A stretch of 64,000 bases of DNA, taken from the NCBI GenBank assembly GCA_023421675.1, contig JAEZTC010000004.1, positions 178,410 to 242,409 of the forward strand. Direction: 5' to 3'. Shown in pieces: positions 1 through 9,011 of the stretch; position 1 is the stretch's first letter; every line of letters begins with the position of its first letter. Under the pieces are notes generated by a model, which was not told the origin of the DNA, made no database searches, and was given only the letters and a program-made list of their open reading frames with translations. The translations under genes and the position numbers were made by a program. This stretch comes from Bacillota bacterium. GTDB lineage: Bacteria; Bacillota; Clostridia; Acetivibrionales; JANLFN01.

Positions 1-753
1 ATCACCAAAAGTCCTTGCGACTTGAAGAGGGCTTAAACAAGCAACCGGTGATATCATAAAGAAAAAGAATGTGCAGTATATCATAAAAGATTTAAGAAAA
101 GAATGACTCCGTATATATCCAATCCCTTGTTTTAAGTCATTGAAATAACCTGTCTGCCGGCGTCCTTGGGCTCTCGAATGAGCTGTAACCTTCAGGAAAA
201 ATTGCATTACTAAAACAGCAACTGCTGCAGTTATTACATCTACAAAGAATATCATTTCTATAGTCGCTACTGTAAGAAGTAATCCACTGAGTATAGGTGA
301 TAAAAGGAATATTACAGACTGGATGCTGCCATTCAGTCCGTTTACCTTGGTAAGGTGTTCCTCAGGCACAATCTGTGGAATAAACGCCCCAACAGCCGGC
401 AACTGTATACCTGATCCAATTGATCTGAAAACAGACATTACAAAAAGCAACACAATTGAATCATAACCCATTAAAAAGACTATAGCCAGCACAAGTGTAG
501 ATGCCGCAGTAAACGAATCTGACAATATAATCAGAATTTTACGGTTATATCTATCCGCCCACACCCCCGCAAACGGTGATAGGAAAAAGGTAGGTAAAAA
601 GCCGCAAATAATGGATATCGTTATCATAAATCCTGATTTGGTATTAAGCGTAATGTACCAGGTTATTGCATATTGTACAAGAGAAGACCCAAAAAGAGAA
701 AGGGTCTGGCTTAATAAAAAGAGAGATATATTTTTCTTCCATGAATCCTTCAT
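1..753 (-). CDS. MFS drug/macrolide-type efflux transporter, 3' end cut off by window edge
   Basis: My own translation of the minus strand is open from an ATG at 753 to the window start (251 codons), preceded by AAAGGAAT. The protein begins MKDSWKKNISLFLLSQTLSL and shows hydrophobic helices with the MFS loop 2-3 signature (FAGVWADRYNRK, about residues 60-72). This layout matches the MFS_3/MefA-like group of proton-driven exporters in the cytoplasmic membrane; the substrate cannot be told. The first half of the usual 12 helices is visible; the rest lies outside the window. Upstream and divergent is a ribosome site followed by a 13-codon reading frame, where a regulator would normally sit. Confidence 0.88.
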   Translation of the reverse strand, partial: MKDSWKKNISLFLLSQTLSLFGSSLVQYAITWYITLNTKSGFMITISIICGFLPTFFLSPFAGVWADRYNRKILIILSDSFTAASTLVLAIVFLMGYDSIVLLFVMSVFRSIGSGIQLPAVGAFIPQIVPEEHLTKVNGLNGSIQSVIFLLSPILSGLLLTVATIEMIFFVDVITAAVAVLVMQFFLKVTAHSRAQGRRQTGYFNDLKQGIGYIRSHSFLKSFMIYCTFFFFMISPVACLSPLQVARTFGD

Positions 754-1013
754 TAATTGAAATTCCTTTCATTATTAAGCAGCAAGCTATATTAAAATTT
801 ATTATCTTTTAAAAAGAGTATGTACAAAGAAGATGTATTGTATGTCACAGCATACCATACAGAAATTTGGTCGGTCAATCAATTGTTTTATAGAGTTATA
901 TTGAAATTAATGTAAAAGATATACATATAAATGTTTTTGGAGGTATTATATTATGGATGAAAGACGCACTGAAAGGAGCATCGTATGCAATTAACGGTTA
1001 TCTCTTACAATTA

Positions 1014-1391
1014 TTACGCACAGCTTAATCTTTCGACAGCCTCATCAAAGGATGCTACAAAGAAAATGTCCTTACCATTATTACTCTCATAAATAAAGTC
1101 CTTTAACGGTTTGCTTGTGTAGCCTGAATAATCGCCTACAATAGCCATTTTTACTCTATAAGTACTAAACTTTTGAAGTATATCTCCTGCGATACAGGTA
1201 CTCAGTTTAAAAAAGTCCTCAATAACAGATGCCTTATCTATTATAATACGGCTGCAATCAGCTTTATAATTGACAGTAGCCATTAAGTCCAAAGCCGACT
1301 GTACATCTGTAATAACAACATCTTCACTTTGCACATATACGATGTTTTTATTTGGTCCTACAACACTAATGTTCATTAATTCCTCATCCAT
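1014..1391 (-). CDS. DUF4180 family protein
   Basis: A 125-residue soluble protein that I recognise as resembling the DUF4180 family (function not established). It has no signal peptide or membrane segment and no obvious catalytic motif. It is rich in alternating beta/alpha stretches and carries many acidic residues around positions 28-65. Its ATG follows the TAA stop of the upstream FlxA-like gene directly (TAAATG), so the two are likely co-transcribed and translationally coupled. The family assignment rests on overall pattern memory, without a search. Confidence 0.7.
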   Translation of the reverse strand: MDEELMNISVVGPNKNIVYVQSEDVVITDVQSALDLMATVNYKADCSRIIIDKASVIEDFFKLSTCIAGDILQKFSTYRVKMAIVGDYSGYTSKPLKDFIYESNNGKDIFFVASFDEAVERLSCA

Positions 1392-2087
1392 TTACTGATT
1401 ATTTTTTTCTTCCCCAGAACTACCTGCTATTCTTATATTTTGCCCAAGACTGCTTTTTGTAATACTTTCATATGACTCTTCATTAGTTTTAATATTTTTA
1501 TCTTCTTTTTCGCTTGCCACTCTAGAAGCTTCTTGTACCTGATTTTGAATGTCTTCATTGGTTGATGCAACCTTTTTATTTAAAACCTTCTCCCTTGCTT
1601 CTATTTCTTCAAGTTCCTGCCTTTTAACAACCGCTTTACTTCCTGATATACTTCTTGACTCATCCACTTCAATCTCTTTTTTTAATATCCTGCTATCACT
1701 ATGTAAATGATTTTTTATTCCGTTCATAATCTGGGCTTTAGAATATGTTGCTTTCGCTTCTATCAGGCCTGTCATAACTTCTAAACTGCCGTCATATTTA
1801 TTATTCGTTTTATCTGTCTGATTAGCAGAATTTTGCCCATCCTTCTTTTGACTTTCATTTGCTTTTTCGGTTTTTTTCGCCTGTATCTCCTCTTCAATTT
1901 GTGTTATATGATCCTGCAGCATCTTGATTCTTTCCTGTTTTGTTTTATCATCCAGCTTGCCCTCATTTATTTTTGTTATCTGGTCCTGCAGCTGTGATTT
2001 TGCTTTCTCAAGCTGCTTTATAAAATTATTACTATTTGATGGCATATAGAATGAATTTGAATTGTTTGGAACCGGTTGAATACCCAT
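1392..2087 (-). CDS. FlxA-like coiled-coil protein
   Basis: A 231-residue, highly charged protein without membrane segments. Residues about 20-75 form a heptad-patterned coiled coil of the FlxA-like type (FIKQLEKAKSQLQDQITKI start), followed by a Gln/Asn/Lys-rich linker (75-98) and a second helical part (100-200). The first 20 residues are Asn/Ser/Pro-rich. FlxA-like proteins are of unknown biochemical role; in E. coli the founding gene is flagellar-regulated, but no flagellar gene is nearby. The start ATG has a GGGGG ribosome site 7 nt upstream. Immediately followed by the DUF4180 gene. Confidence 0.65.
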   Translation of the reverse strand: MGIQPVPNNSNSFYMPSNSNNFIKQLEKAKSQLQDQITKINEGKLDDKTKQERIKMLQDHITQIEEEIQAKKTEKANESQKKDGQNSANQTDKTNNKYDGSLEVMTGLIEAKATYSKAQIMNGIKNHLHSDSRILKKEIEVDESRSISGSKAVVKRQELEEIEAREKVLNKKVASTNEDIQNQVQEASRVASEKEDKNIKTNEESYESITKSSLGQNIRIAGSSGEEKNNQ

Positions 2088-2148
2088 AGTTTTACCCCCA
2101 TAATACTTTTCCTACCATATACATCGGACATTTATGCAAAACGTTAAA

Positions 2149-2682
2149 TTATTTTGTCCATATCCCTTTAATGTTTCTCGATAAATCTTTTGAGGTTATA
2201 ATTATAACTAACTCTTCGGCTGCAGCTATACTTGCAACAGTACATACCAAAATTGCTGCCAGGTCGGTAGTATTAATCACATTGTACAAATATGGGAAAC
2301 AGAACAGAACAAACCCCGTCGCTTTATTTGAATATGTATGAAGGGATACAAGGGTGCGGTATTTACAATAGCCTACAACAAAAGATGTAATTTTGATAAC
2401 AGCAATACCAATTATCCACAATGCTATTCCTAATGGAATGAATATCGCAGGCAAAAGAGCCGCCAGGGCTGCACTTACAAAAACAATATCGGCAATGCTG
2501 TCAAGTATTGACCCCAGCCTGCTGGTACAATTCGTTTTCCTTGCAATATATCCGTCAATAATATCACTTACACCACATGCTGAGTATATAATCCAGAATT
2601 CAGGACTATATGGTGGTGTAAAAAATATAACTATAGATATTAGAATTCTTGATATGGATATGATATTAGGTGTTTTCTTCAT
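2149..2682 (-). CDS. CDP-alcohol phosphatidyltransferase (phospholipid synthesis)
   Basis: A membrane enzyme of about 177 residues transferring a phosphatidyl group from CDP-diacylglycerol to an alcohol. The family signature D-x2-DG-x2-AR-x8-G-x3-D-x3-D is complete (begins DIIDGYIARK, ends GSILDSIAD), supplying the metal and CDP ligands. Several hydrophobic helices follow. The open frame extends 19 codons further upstream, but the ATG at 2682 has GAGG 8 nt before it and begins MKKTPNIISISRILISI, the usual start for the family. The alcohol substrate (glycerol phosphate, serine or inositol) is not decidable. It lies 69 nt downstream of the MATE gene on the same strand. Confidence 0.85.
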   Translation of the reverse strand: MKKTPNIISISRILISIVIFFTPPYSPEFWIIYSACGVSDIIDGYIARKTNCTSRLGSILDSIADIVFVSAALAALLPAIFIPLGIALWIIGIAVIKITSFVVGYCKYRTLVSLHTYSNKATGFVLFCFPYLYNVINTTDLAAILVCTVASIAAAEELVIIITSKDLSRNIKGIWTK

Positions 2683-2751
2683 TATAAAAGCCTCACTAAA
2701 TACAAAGCAGAATGACTGCCAAACGGTAAGATACACCAACCAGCCAGCCTT

Positions 2752-4122
2752 TTAATCTAAAGGCAAGCTGTTGGCTTTCACCAATGATTTGCTTTTCCAT
2801 TTACCCTGCCTGTATCGTATAACACTTGCAGCCGCTGTAATAAGCCATGTTAAACCGGTAGTTACCCATACACTCCAAACCCCGATAGCAGGAATCATAA
2901 CTAAAACATTGGAGAATCCAACTCTTCCGGCGACTTCCACAAAACCATTGATCATAGCATAAAAGGCATCTCCAGTACCATTTAGTAATCCTCTTGTAGT
3001 ATAGATCATCCCTAGAGCAAAATACATACAGCTTGTAATCCTGATAGCCTTAGCTCCAAGTGCTATCATTTTTTTATCATCAACAAATATACTCATAATG
3101 GCATTTCCACCCAACTGAGCTACAAGAAGTGCTGAAAAACTGAATACCGCAACTATCAGAATACTTTTGTGATACCCTCTTTTCACCCTGTCAAGCTTAC
3201 CCGCTCCCATATTCTGCCCTGAAAAGGTTGCCATAGCTGCGCCAAGTGAATTATAGGGCTGTTGTATCAGCTGTTCAACTCTGCTGACTGCCGCATAGGC
3301 CCCAACAGCCACTTTTCCAAAACCATTTGTAACCCACTGAAGAGCAATTAATGATACTGCAATCGCAGAATTCTGAACTGCTATAGGAACTCCAATCCTT
3401 ATACATTTAGTTATTATTGGCCAATCCGCTTTCATGTGTTCTTTTTTTAATTTGAAATATGGATTTTTAGTCAATGCAAAAAGTATACAACCTAAAGCAG
3501 CAATTGCCTGAGATATTACAGTGGCGCAGGCTGTTCCTGCTACACCAAAATGAAAAACAAGTACAAATAATAAATCCAGGCCGACATTAATTACACATGA
3601 TAAACCTAAAAAAATCAGAGGTGTCTTTGAATCTCCCAAAGCCCTTAGTATTGCTGCTATTGCATTATAAGCAGTCACAGCCAGCATACCCCCGGATACT
3701 ATTCTTAAAAACGTAGTAGCATCATCCAGAATTTCAGGCGGTGTATTTAAAAGCTGAAGAATGGGATGGGCAAGTAAAGAGGTCAGAACACTCATAAAAA
3801 TACCTGAAGCAGCCATAATATAAACTGTATTGCCGATTGTTCTTCTTACTTCCTCATCCTTCTTTGCACCAAAAAACTGAGAAATAACTATACCTATTCC
3901 CAGTGATAATCCCAAACATATTGAAAATGCCAGAAAATTAATCGAACCTGTAGCTCCTACTGCCGCAAATGCATCAGAACTAATATATTTACCTACAATG
4001 ATTGAATCAATTAAATTATAGAATTGTTGAAACACGTTTCCAAGTAGCATGGGCAGAGAAAATTTTATAAGAAGTTTAATTTCATTTCCTTCAGTCATGT
4101 CTTGAATGTAATTTTTTGTCAT
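2752..4122 (-). CDS. MATE family multidrug efflux transporter
   Basis: A polytopic membrane protein of 456 residues with about 12 hydrophobic helices in two homologous halves, typical in length for MATE cation-coupled exporters (NorM/DinF-like group). Conserved features include the N-terminal PMLLGNVFQQFYNLIDSIIV segment and, in the second half, the YAAVSRVEQLIQQPYNSLG region. The frame can begin at a GTG four codons earlier, but only the ATG at 4122 has a well-spaced GGGG ribosome site. Probable role: extrusion of cationic toxic compounds across the cytoplasmic membrane; substrate unknown. Confidence 0.9.
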   Translation of the reverse strand: MTKNYIQDMTEGNEIKLLIKFSLPMLLGNVFQQFYNLIDSIIVGKYISSDAFAAVGATGSINFLAFSICLGLSLGIGIVISQFFGAKKDEEVRRTIGNTVYIMAASGIFMSVLTSLLAHPILQLLNTPPEILDDATTFLRIVSGGMLAVTAYNAIAAILRALGDSKTPLIFLGLSCVINVGLDLLFVLVFHFGVAGTACATVISQAIAALGCILFALTKNPYFKLKKEHMKADWPIITKCIRIGVPIAVQNSAIAVSLIALQWVTNGFGKVAVGAYAAVSRVEQLIQQPYNSLGAAMATFSGQNMGAGKLDRVKRGYHKSILIVAVFSFSALLVAQLGGNAIMSIFVDDKKMIALGAKAIRITSCMYFALGMIYTTRGLLNGTGDAFYAMINGFVEVAGRVGFSNVLVMIPAIGVWSVWVTTGLTWLITAAASVIRYRQGKWKSKSLVKANSLPLD

Positions 4123-4301
4123 ATTTAACCCCACAATTACTGTAAATAGTTGCTGCTCTAATTTTTTTATACATTATTGCACGTTTTATACATATTATAT
4201 CAGTATGTAACTGTATTTACCACAATACTGAGACGGCCCAATCCAGTATTTATTCCAAAGTGGCAGCAAAAATGTTTTATCGATAATAAAAATGTAAATG
4301 C

Positions 4302-5864
4302 TTAAAACTTTTTAGCGATATTTTTGGCTGACCATAATGCGTTAGTGACTCCTCCAAGATATCCGGTCTGATGCCCAACAAAATGCAATCCCTCGATCCC
4401 TTTATAAGAGTTGAAGAATCTGCCCAACCGGTCTCCTGTAATTTCACATTTGTTTCTTTCCCAAGTAAAACCGCAATGTGACCCCTCGGAATTTCCGGTA
4501 TATCTTTCATAGGTGAATGGCGTTCCAAGTTCACATACCTCAATTACTGACCTATCCTTCAACTCAGGTATGATTCCTTCTACCACTTCAATTACCTGCT
4601 CTATAATCATCTCTTTTATTTTCCTATACTCATCTGTTATATGCCCATCTTTAGTACCCCAGTTGCCTAGCCATCCCGCATAAGGGCAGGGTAGATAAAT
4701 TTGCAGATTGGTTTTGTTTTCAGGAGCGTGTTCAGGATTTATCAAGCAGGAGGCTGACATACGGATAGAAGTATTTTTATAGAAATCTCTATTATCCAGG
4801 CTATCATCAGGCATTTTAATTTCGGGAACATAATAAATTTCTTCATTGCCTCCAAAGTATTGTCTTACCCTTTCCCTATCTACATTGACGCCAAGGTACA
4901 AAATCGGTACTGCACCGCTCATCTCCTGAGATTCAAGCTTTTCTGCGAACTCAGTGCCAATATGTACCTGACCCACCAGTCTAAGTAATGTTTTTTTCAA
5001 ATCTATTGCAGAAATGACCTTTAAAGTGTTTACATCATATTCCTTGCCATTCTTTTCATAGGTTACTCCTGCAACACATCCATTTCTTATTATTATCCTA
5101 GATACCTTCGCTCCTGTTATGATTTCTCCACCACTATCAGTAACAACTTTAGAAAATTCATCACTCATGCCCTGCATGCCATTATAGGGGTACTTATTCA
5201 TAAAAGGCCATACCCAGTTACCGGAATAGTTAGACATTTCAAAGTTACCTTTGTATGTAATATCGCTAATCTTATTGCTAAAGTAAGTATAAGCCTTACT
5301 GCGCTCACTTATATAGTCTTTAAGAAGGTTATTAACAAAAACCCCATTAGACTTGCTGATTTTAGATAATGTGCCGAACCCCACACGAAAAACAAAGGAT
5401 AACATTTCAATATACTTTTTGAAAGCTTTAAAGCCATCGTAATAGGTAGGGTTTCCAATATGCGTCATACCCTCAATGAACTCTGCAAACTTTTTAACTT
5501 TTTCATCGTAAAACCTTAGAATACCTTCCCTTTCATCCGGGAATATCCTGCAAAGTTCCTGTGTCAACTCATCTGCATTTGTTGCATGTAATACATTACC
5601 CTCTAAATTTATTGTCGTCCTATGAGGCCTAAAGTTAAGCTTCTTAAATATTCCAAGGGTTTCATAAAAGCCTGCCGTTGATTCAGACATAAAACAGTGC
5701 ATTGCACTATCAAAATAGTATCCCTTTCTCCTGAACCCTGCTGCCAATCCCCCTACTGTTTTATGCTGCTCGAGCAGCAGCACCCGTTTTCCTTTTCGCG
5801 AAAGTAATGCCGATGCCATCATACCACTTAGTCCGGCACCTATGATAACTATATCATAATCCAT
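4302..5864 (-). CDS. CrtI/phytoene-desaturase-like FAD-dependent oxidoreductase
   Basis: A 520-residue flavoprotein. The N-terminus has the Rossmann FAD fingerprint (VIIIGAGLSGMMASALLS, residues 5-22, with the acidic partner near residue 33), then GGLAAGFRRKGYYFDSAMH, and a C-terminal FAD-contact segment (GLHFVGHQTGYLGGVTNALW). This architecture fits carotene desaturase/isomerase and related NAD(P)-FAD enzymes; no carotenoid pathway genes are near, so the substrate is open. It lies 30 nt downstream of a TetR regulator on the same strand, suggesting an operon controlled by that repressor. No clear terminator follows it. Confidence 0.82.
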   Translation of the reverse strand: MDYDIVIIGAGLSGMMASALLSRKGKRVLLLEQHKTVGGLAAGFRRKGYYFDSAMHCFMSESTAGFYETLGIFKKLNFRPHRTTINLEGNVLHATNADELTQELCRIFPDEREGILRFYDEKVKKFAEFIEGMTHIGNPTYYDGFKAFKKYIEMLSFVFRVGFGTLSKISKSNGVFVNNLLKDYISERSKAYTYFSNKISDITYKGNFEMSNYSGNWVWPFMNKYPYNGMQGMSDEFSKVVTDSGGEIITGAKVSRIIIRNGCVAGVTYEKNGKEYDVNTLKVISAIDLKKTLLRLVGQVHIGTEFAEKLESQEMSGAVPILYLGVNVDRERVRQYFGGNEEIYYVPEIKMPDDSLDNRDFYKNTSIRMSASCLINPEHAPENKTNLQIYLPCPYAGWLGNWGTKDGHITDEYRKIKEMIIEQVIEVVEGIIPELKDRSVIEVCELGTPFTYERYTGNSEGSHCGFTWERNKCEITGDRLGRFFNSYKGIEGLHFVGHQTGYLGGVTNALWSAKNIAKKF

Positions 5865-5894
5865 TTTTTAATCTCCCCATTACTGTTTTTCATC

Positions 5895-6500
5895 CTATTT
5901 GCCACATGCAGGCTGCGGACTACTACCATTTATCAGATTGTTAACCAGCTTTTCTACCAAGCTCTCTCTTTGAACCTCATTAAAGAAATCTATATCTATA
6001 AGGTCTTTCATTTCACCACTTCTTAGAAATGTCATCTGTATTGTAGAAACTAACTGATGCAATATAATACATAGGTCCTTTTCATCTTTATCTCTAAAAA
6101 TCTCTTTAAGGATAGGTATATAATATTTTATTCCATGTTCACTTGCTTTGTCTGAGCTTTCATTCATCATTGCCTTCATTATAGAGAGCCTGGATATCTT
6201 AGGGTGAACTGTCAAAAAATCTGCATACCCTTTTATTGATATTTTCAGCTTATCAACCGGTGCTAGCTGAAACGCATCCAAAGATGCTTCCCCATTGCTA
6301 GTCGTTTCACTTATAAACGTATCAACAGCTATGTCTATTAAATTTTCCTTAGTGCCGAAATGATAGTTAACCAAACCGATTCCAATTCCTGTTGCCTTAG
6401 CAACATCCCTTAATGTTATTTCTCCTGTATTCTTGGTATCTATCAGTTCAATCATTGCTCTTATAATTTTATCTTTCGTTTGGATACTCTTTCTGTACAT
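5895..6500 (-). CDS. TetR family transcriptional regulator
   Basis: A 201-residue DNA-binding protein. Residues about 5-50 form the TetR helix-turn-helix domain (TLRDVAKATGIGIGLVNYHF), and the remaining helical part is the ligand-sensing and dimerisation domain. A TTG-initiated extension exists, but the ATG at 6500 has GGGG with good spacing, and a 14-bp-arm palindrome sits directly upstream. First gene of a two-gene operon with the FAD oxidoreductase, so it most likely represses itself and that enzyme. Ligand unknown. Confidence 0.87.
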   Translation of the reverse strand: MYRKSIQTKDKIIRAMIELIDTKNTGEITLRDVAKATGIGIGLVNYHFGTKENLIDIAVDTFISETTSNGEASLDAFQLAPVDKLKISIKGYADFLTVHPKISRLSIMKAMMNESSDKASEHGIKYYIPILKEIFRDKDEKDLCIILHQLVSTIQMTFLRSGEMKDLIDIDFFNEVQRESLVEKLVNNLINGSSPQPACGK

Positions 6501-6510
6501 TATATCCCCC

Positions 6511-6545
6511 AATATTGAACACAATTTTGAATTATGTTCAATATT
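6511..6545. promoter_or_regulatory. Palindromic operator upstream of the TetR gene
   Basis: Inverted repeat with 14-bp arms (AATATTGAACACAA and TTATGTTCAATATT) around a 7-bp spacer, one mismatched pair. It abuts the ribosome site of the TetR gene and is the expected kind of site for autorepression. Inference from position and symmetry. Confidence 0.75.
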
Positions 6546-6584
6546 ATAGCAAAAGAGATTTCTAAAGTAAACATTTTTGTATAT

Positions 6585-6621
6585 AAAGAAGGCCCGTACC
6601 TGACAGGTACGGGCCTTCTTT
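6585..6621. terminator. Bidirectional rho-independent terminator
   Basis: Perfect 16-bp stem (AAAGAAGGCCCGTACC and its complement) with loop TGACA. It lies downstream of the minus-strand opp operon and upstream of the tetR promoter. The 205 bases between it and oppF hold no convincing gene. Confidence 0.9.
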
Positions 6622-6826
6622 ATAATGCTTAGGAAATTATGGTTCTACTTTGATTTATTAATTTCCGTTAAAGCATTTCTTTCACAGTTGGAAAGCATCA
6701 ATTCTTCATTAATTTTTTATGCTTTCCTTAAGCTGTATTACCAAACTCACATTGTTTATTTTTCAGAAGTTTGGTACCAAAGTCCTCATTATAGTCTTTT
6801 TCAAAGACTTTGTTCTAATTTAAAAC

Positions 6827-7816
6827 TTATTCAAATAAATGGCATGCAACTTTATGATTTGGTAGAATTTCTTTAAACTCAGGTTTAGCTTTCTTACACT
6901 TCTCCATGACATCCGGGCATCTGGTGCAAAATGGGCACCCCTCCGGTGGATCAATAGGACTTGGTACATCTCCATCCAAAATCGTTCTCTTCCTTCTGTT
7001 TACTTCTGGATCAGGAATGGGAACTGCAGAAAGAAGCGCTTTTGTGTAGGGGTGAAGAGGATTTTCATACAATTCATCACTTGAAGCTAATTCCGCCATA
7101 TTTCCCAAATACATCACAAGTACCCGATCTGATATATACTTTACCATAGACAGATCGTGAGAAATAAATAAATACGTAAGTCCCAGTTTTGTTTGCAGTT
7201 CTTTTAATAAATTAACTACCTGTGCCTGGATTGATACGTCTAATGAAGATATCGGCTCGTCGCAAATAATAAACTTCGGTTCCATCGCCAGAGCTCTGGC
7301 AATACCAATTCTCTGTCTTTGACCTCCGCTAAGCTCATGAGGAAACCTATCCATATGTTCAGGATTTAATCCTACAAGCTTTAATAACTCCTCAATACGT
7401 TCTTTACGGCCTGCACCTGTGTTTATCTTATGAATATCCAGCGGCTCCCCAATTATATCTTGGACAGGCATTCTTGGATTTAGGCAAGCATAAGGATCCT
7501 GAAATATCATCTGTATCTGTCGGCGAACTTTTTTCATTTCCGTCTGTGTACACGTAAAAATATCGTTACCCTCAAATAATACTTTTCCTGCAGTAGGCTC
7601 ATATATACGAAGAATAGTCTTACCGGCAGTAGATTTCCCGCAACCGCTTTCCCCCACTAACCCAATTGTTTCTCCTGGATAAATATTTAAGTTCAAATTA
7701 TCTACAGCTTTGAGACTTTTTCCTCTGATATTAAAATATTTCTTTAAGCCAACAATTTGTATAATTGGGGATAGACCATTCTGCTCCGTACTAAATTGTT
7801 CTTCTTTTGTTACCAT
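6827..7816 (-). CDS. oppF: Oligopeptide ABC transporter ATP-binding protein OppF
   Basis: A 329-residue ATPase energising peptide import. Walker A GESGCGKST (about residues 55-63), ABC signature LSGGQRQRIGIARAL, Walker B FIICDEPISSLD and the H-loop SHD are intact. The C-terminus carries the peptide/nickel-transporter extension with four cysteines (GCPFCTRC ... CKKAKPEF ... CHLF). Last gene of the opp operon, 17 nt after oppD. The pairing of two distinct ATPases (D and F) is standard for Opp/Dpp importers. Peptide length preference cannot be deduced. Confidence 0.95.
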   Translation of the reverse strand: MVTKEEQFSTEQNGLSPIIQIVGLKKYFNIRGKSLKAVDNLNLNIYPGETIGLVGESGCGKSTAGKTILRIYEPTAGKVLFEGNDIFTCTQTEMKKVRRQIQMIFQDPYACLNPRMPVQDIIGEPLDIHKINTGAGRKERIEELLKLVGLNPEHMDRFPHELSGGQRQRIGIARALAMEPKFIICDEPISSLDVSIQAQVVNLLKELQTKLGLTYLFISHDLSMVKYISDRVLVMYLGNMAELASSDELYENPLHPYTKALLSAVPIPDPEVNRRKRTILDGDVPSPIDPPEGCPFCTRCPDVMEKCKKAKPEFKEILPNHKVACHLFE

Positions 7817-7833
7817 ATTTATAATAATCCCCC

Positions 7834-8847
7834 CTATAGCTCCACTTTAACATTTGACTTTGGATGCTGCAGCCAGCAAGCCGTAGAATGAGTTCCGTTT
7901 TCATCACAAGCATTTTCCACTTTCAAAAGCTTTGGATCCTGATTTCTGCAAATTTCCATAGCATAATTACACCGCGCAAAAAATGGACAACCTTTGGGTG
8001 GATTAAACAAATCCGGCGGTGATCCGACAATAGAAAAAAGCTGGTTTTTTCTGTCCATATTCAACCCGGGTACCGATTTTAATAGACCAATTGTATATGG
8101 ATGCTGGGGATTTTTAAAAATCTCCTTTACAGAGCCTGTTTCAACTACCTTTCCAGCATACATAACAACAACACTGTCACACATCTCTGCTACAACACCC
8201 AGATCATGTGTTATAAGTATAATAGATGTACCAAGCTTATCTTTTATATCCTTCATCAGTTCTAATATTTGAGCCTGGATTGTAACATCCAAAGCAGTAG
8301 TAGGCTCATCTGCAATCAGGAGCTTGGGTCTGCATGCCAAGGCCATGGAAATCATTGCCCTCTGCCGCATACCTCCGGAAAACTCATGCGGATATTGTCC
8401 TGCGCGCTTAGCCGGTTGTGCTACTCCGACAAGCGTGAGCATTTCTACCACCCGTTTATTTGCCTCTGCCCTTGATAATTTATGATGTTTAATGATCCCT
8501 TCTGCAATCTGATACCCGACTTTTGATGTGGGATTTAATGAAGTCATGGGATCCTGAAATATCATACTGATATCTTTTCCTCTGATACTGCACATTTCAG
8601 ATTCCTTTTTTCCGAGAAGTTCTTCGCCATCAAAAAGTATAGAACCTTGCTTGTAAACAGTAGTTGTCTTGGGGAGAATTTGCATTATCCCCTGAGAGGT
8701 TACGCTTTTACCGCAGCCTGATTCTCCAACAATAGCTACAACTTCACCCTTGCCAACCGTAAAATTGACACCTCTTACCGCCTGTATTTCACCGGCATAT
8801 GTCTTAAAGGATATATATAAATCTTTTACTTCCAATAGTTTTTCCAT
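7834..8847 (-). CDS. oppD: Oligopeptide ABC transporter ATP-binding protein OppD
   Basis: A 337-residue ATPase with Walker A GESGCGKSVTS, signature FSGGMRQRAMI, Walker B LLIADEPTTALD and H-loop THD, plus the cysteine-containing C-terminal oligopeptide-transporter domain (GCPFFARCNYAMEIC). AGGAG lies 11 nt before its ATG. It is separated from oppC by a 164-nt spacer carrying a nested inverted repeat, unusual inside this operon type; the two ATPases may therefore be produced at a different level from the permeases. Confidence 0.95.
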   Translation of the reverse strand: MEKLLEVKDLYISFKTYAGEIQAVRGVNFTVGKGEVVAIVGESGCGKSVTSQGIMQILPKTTTVYKQGSILFDGEELLGKKESEMCSIRGKDISMIFQDPMTSLNPTSKVGYQIAEGIIKHHKLSRAEANKRVVEMLTLVGVAQPAKRAGQYPHEFSGGMRQRAMISMALACRPKLLIADEPTTALDVTIQAQILELMKDIKDKLGTSIILITHDLGVVAEMCDSVVVMYAGKVVETGSVKEIFKNPQHPYTIGLLKSVPGLNMDRKNQLFSIVGSPPDLFNPPKGCPFFARCNYAMEICRNQDPKLLKVENACDENGTHSTACWLQHPKSNVKVEL

Positions 8848-8872
8848 TGAAAAATAAACTCCTATTCTAAAT

Positions 8873-9002
8873 ATGTTGCATTAAGTTTTTACATAGCAAC
8901 ATATTTTCCTTGATTCATAAGATGAAGAAAATTCATACTTTTACCGTTTGTATCCGGTTTTTGGGATACAAACCTATATTAAATATTTACTTCATCTTAT
9001 AT
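8873..9002. repeat. Nested inverted repeats in the oppC-oppD spacer
   Basis: Outer arms ATAAGATGAAG (from 8918) and CTTCATCTTAT (to 9002) enclose a perfect 10-bp hairpin (GTTTGTATCC / GGATACAAAC, 8946-8973). A second small stem (TGTTGC ... GCAACA) lies at 8873-8900. There is no U-run after the main stem, so RNA processing or stabilisation, or a small non-autonomous repeat, is more likely than termination. Confidence 0.7.
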
Positions 9003-9011
9003 AGTGTTGTT

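Noticed and set aside
6625..6876. 83-codon plus-strand frame downstream of the opp operon
   Set aside because: Overlaps the end of oppF, has no ribosome site and immediately follows a terminator.
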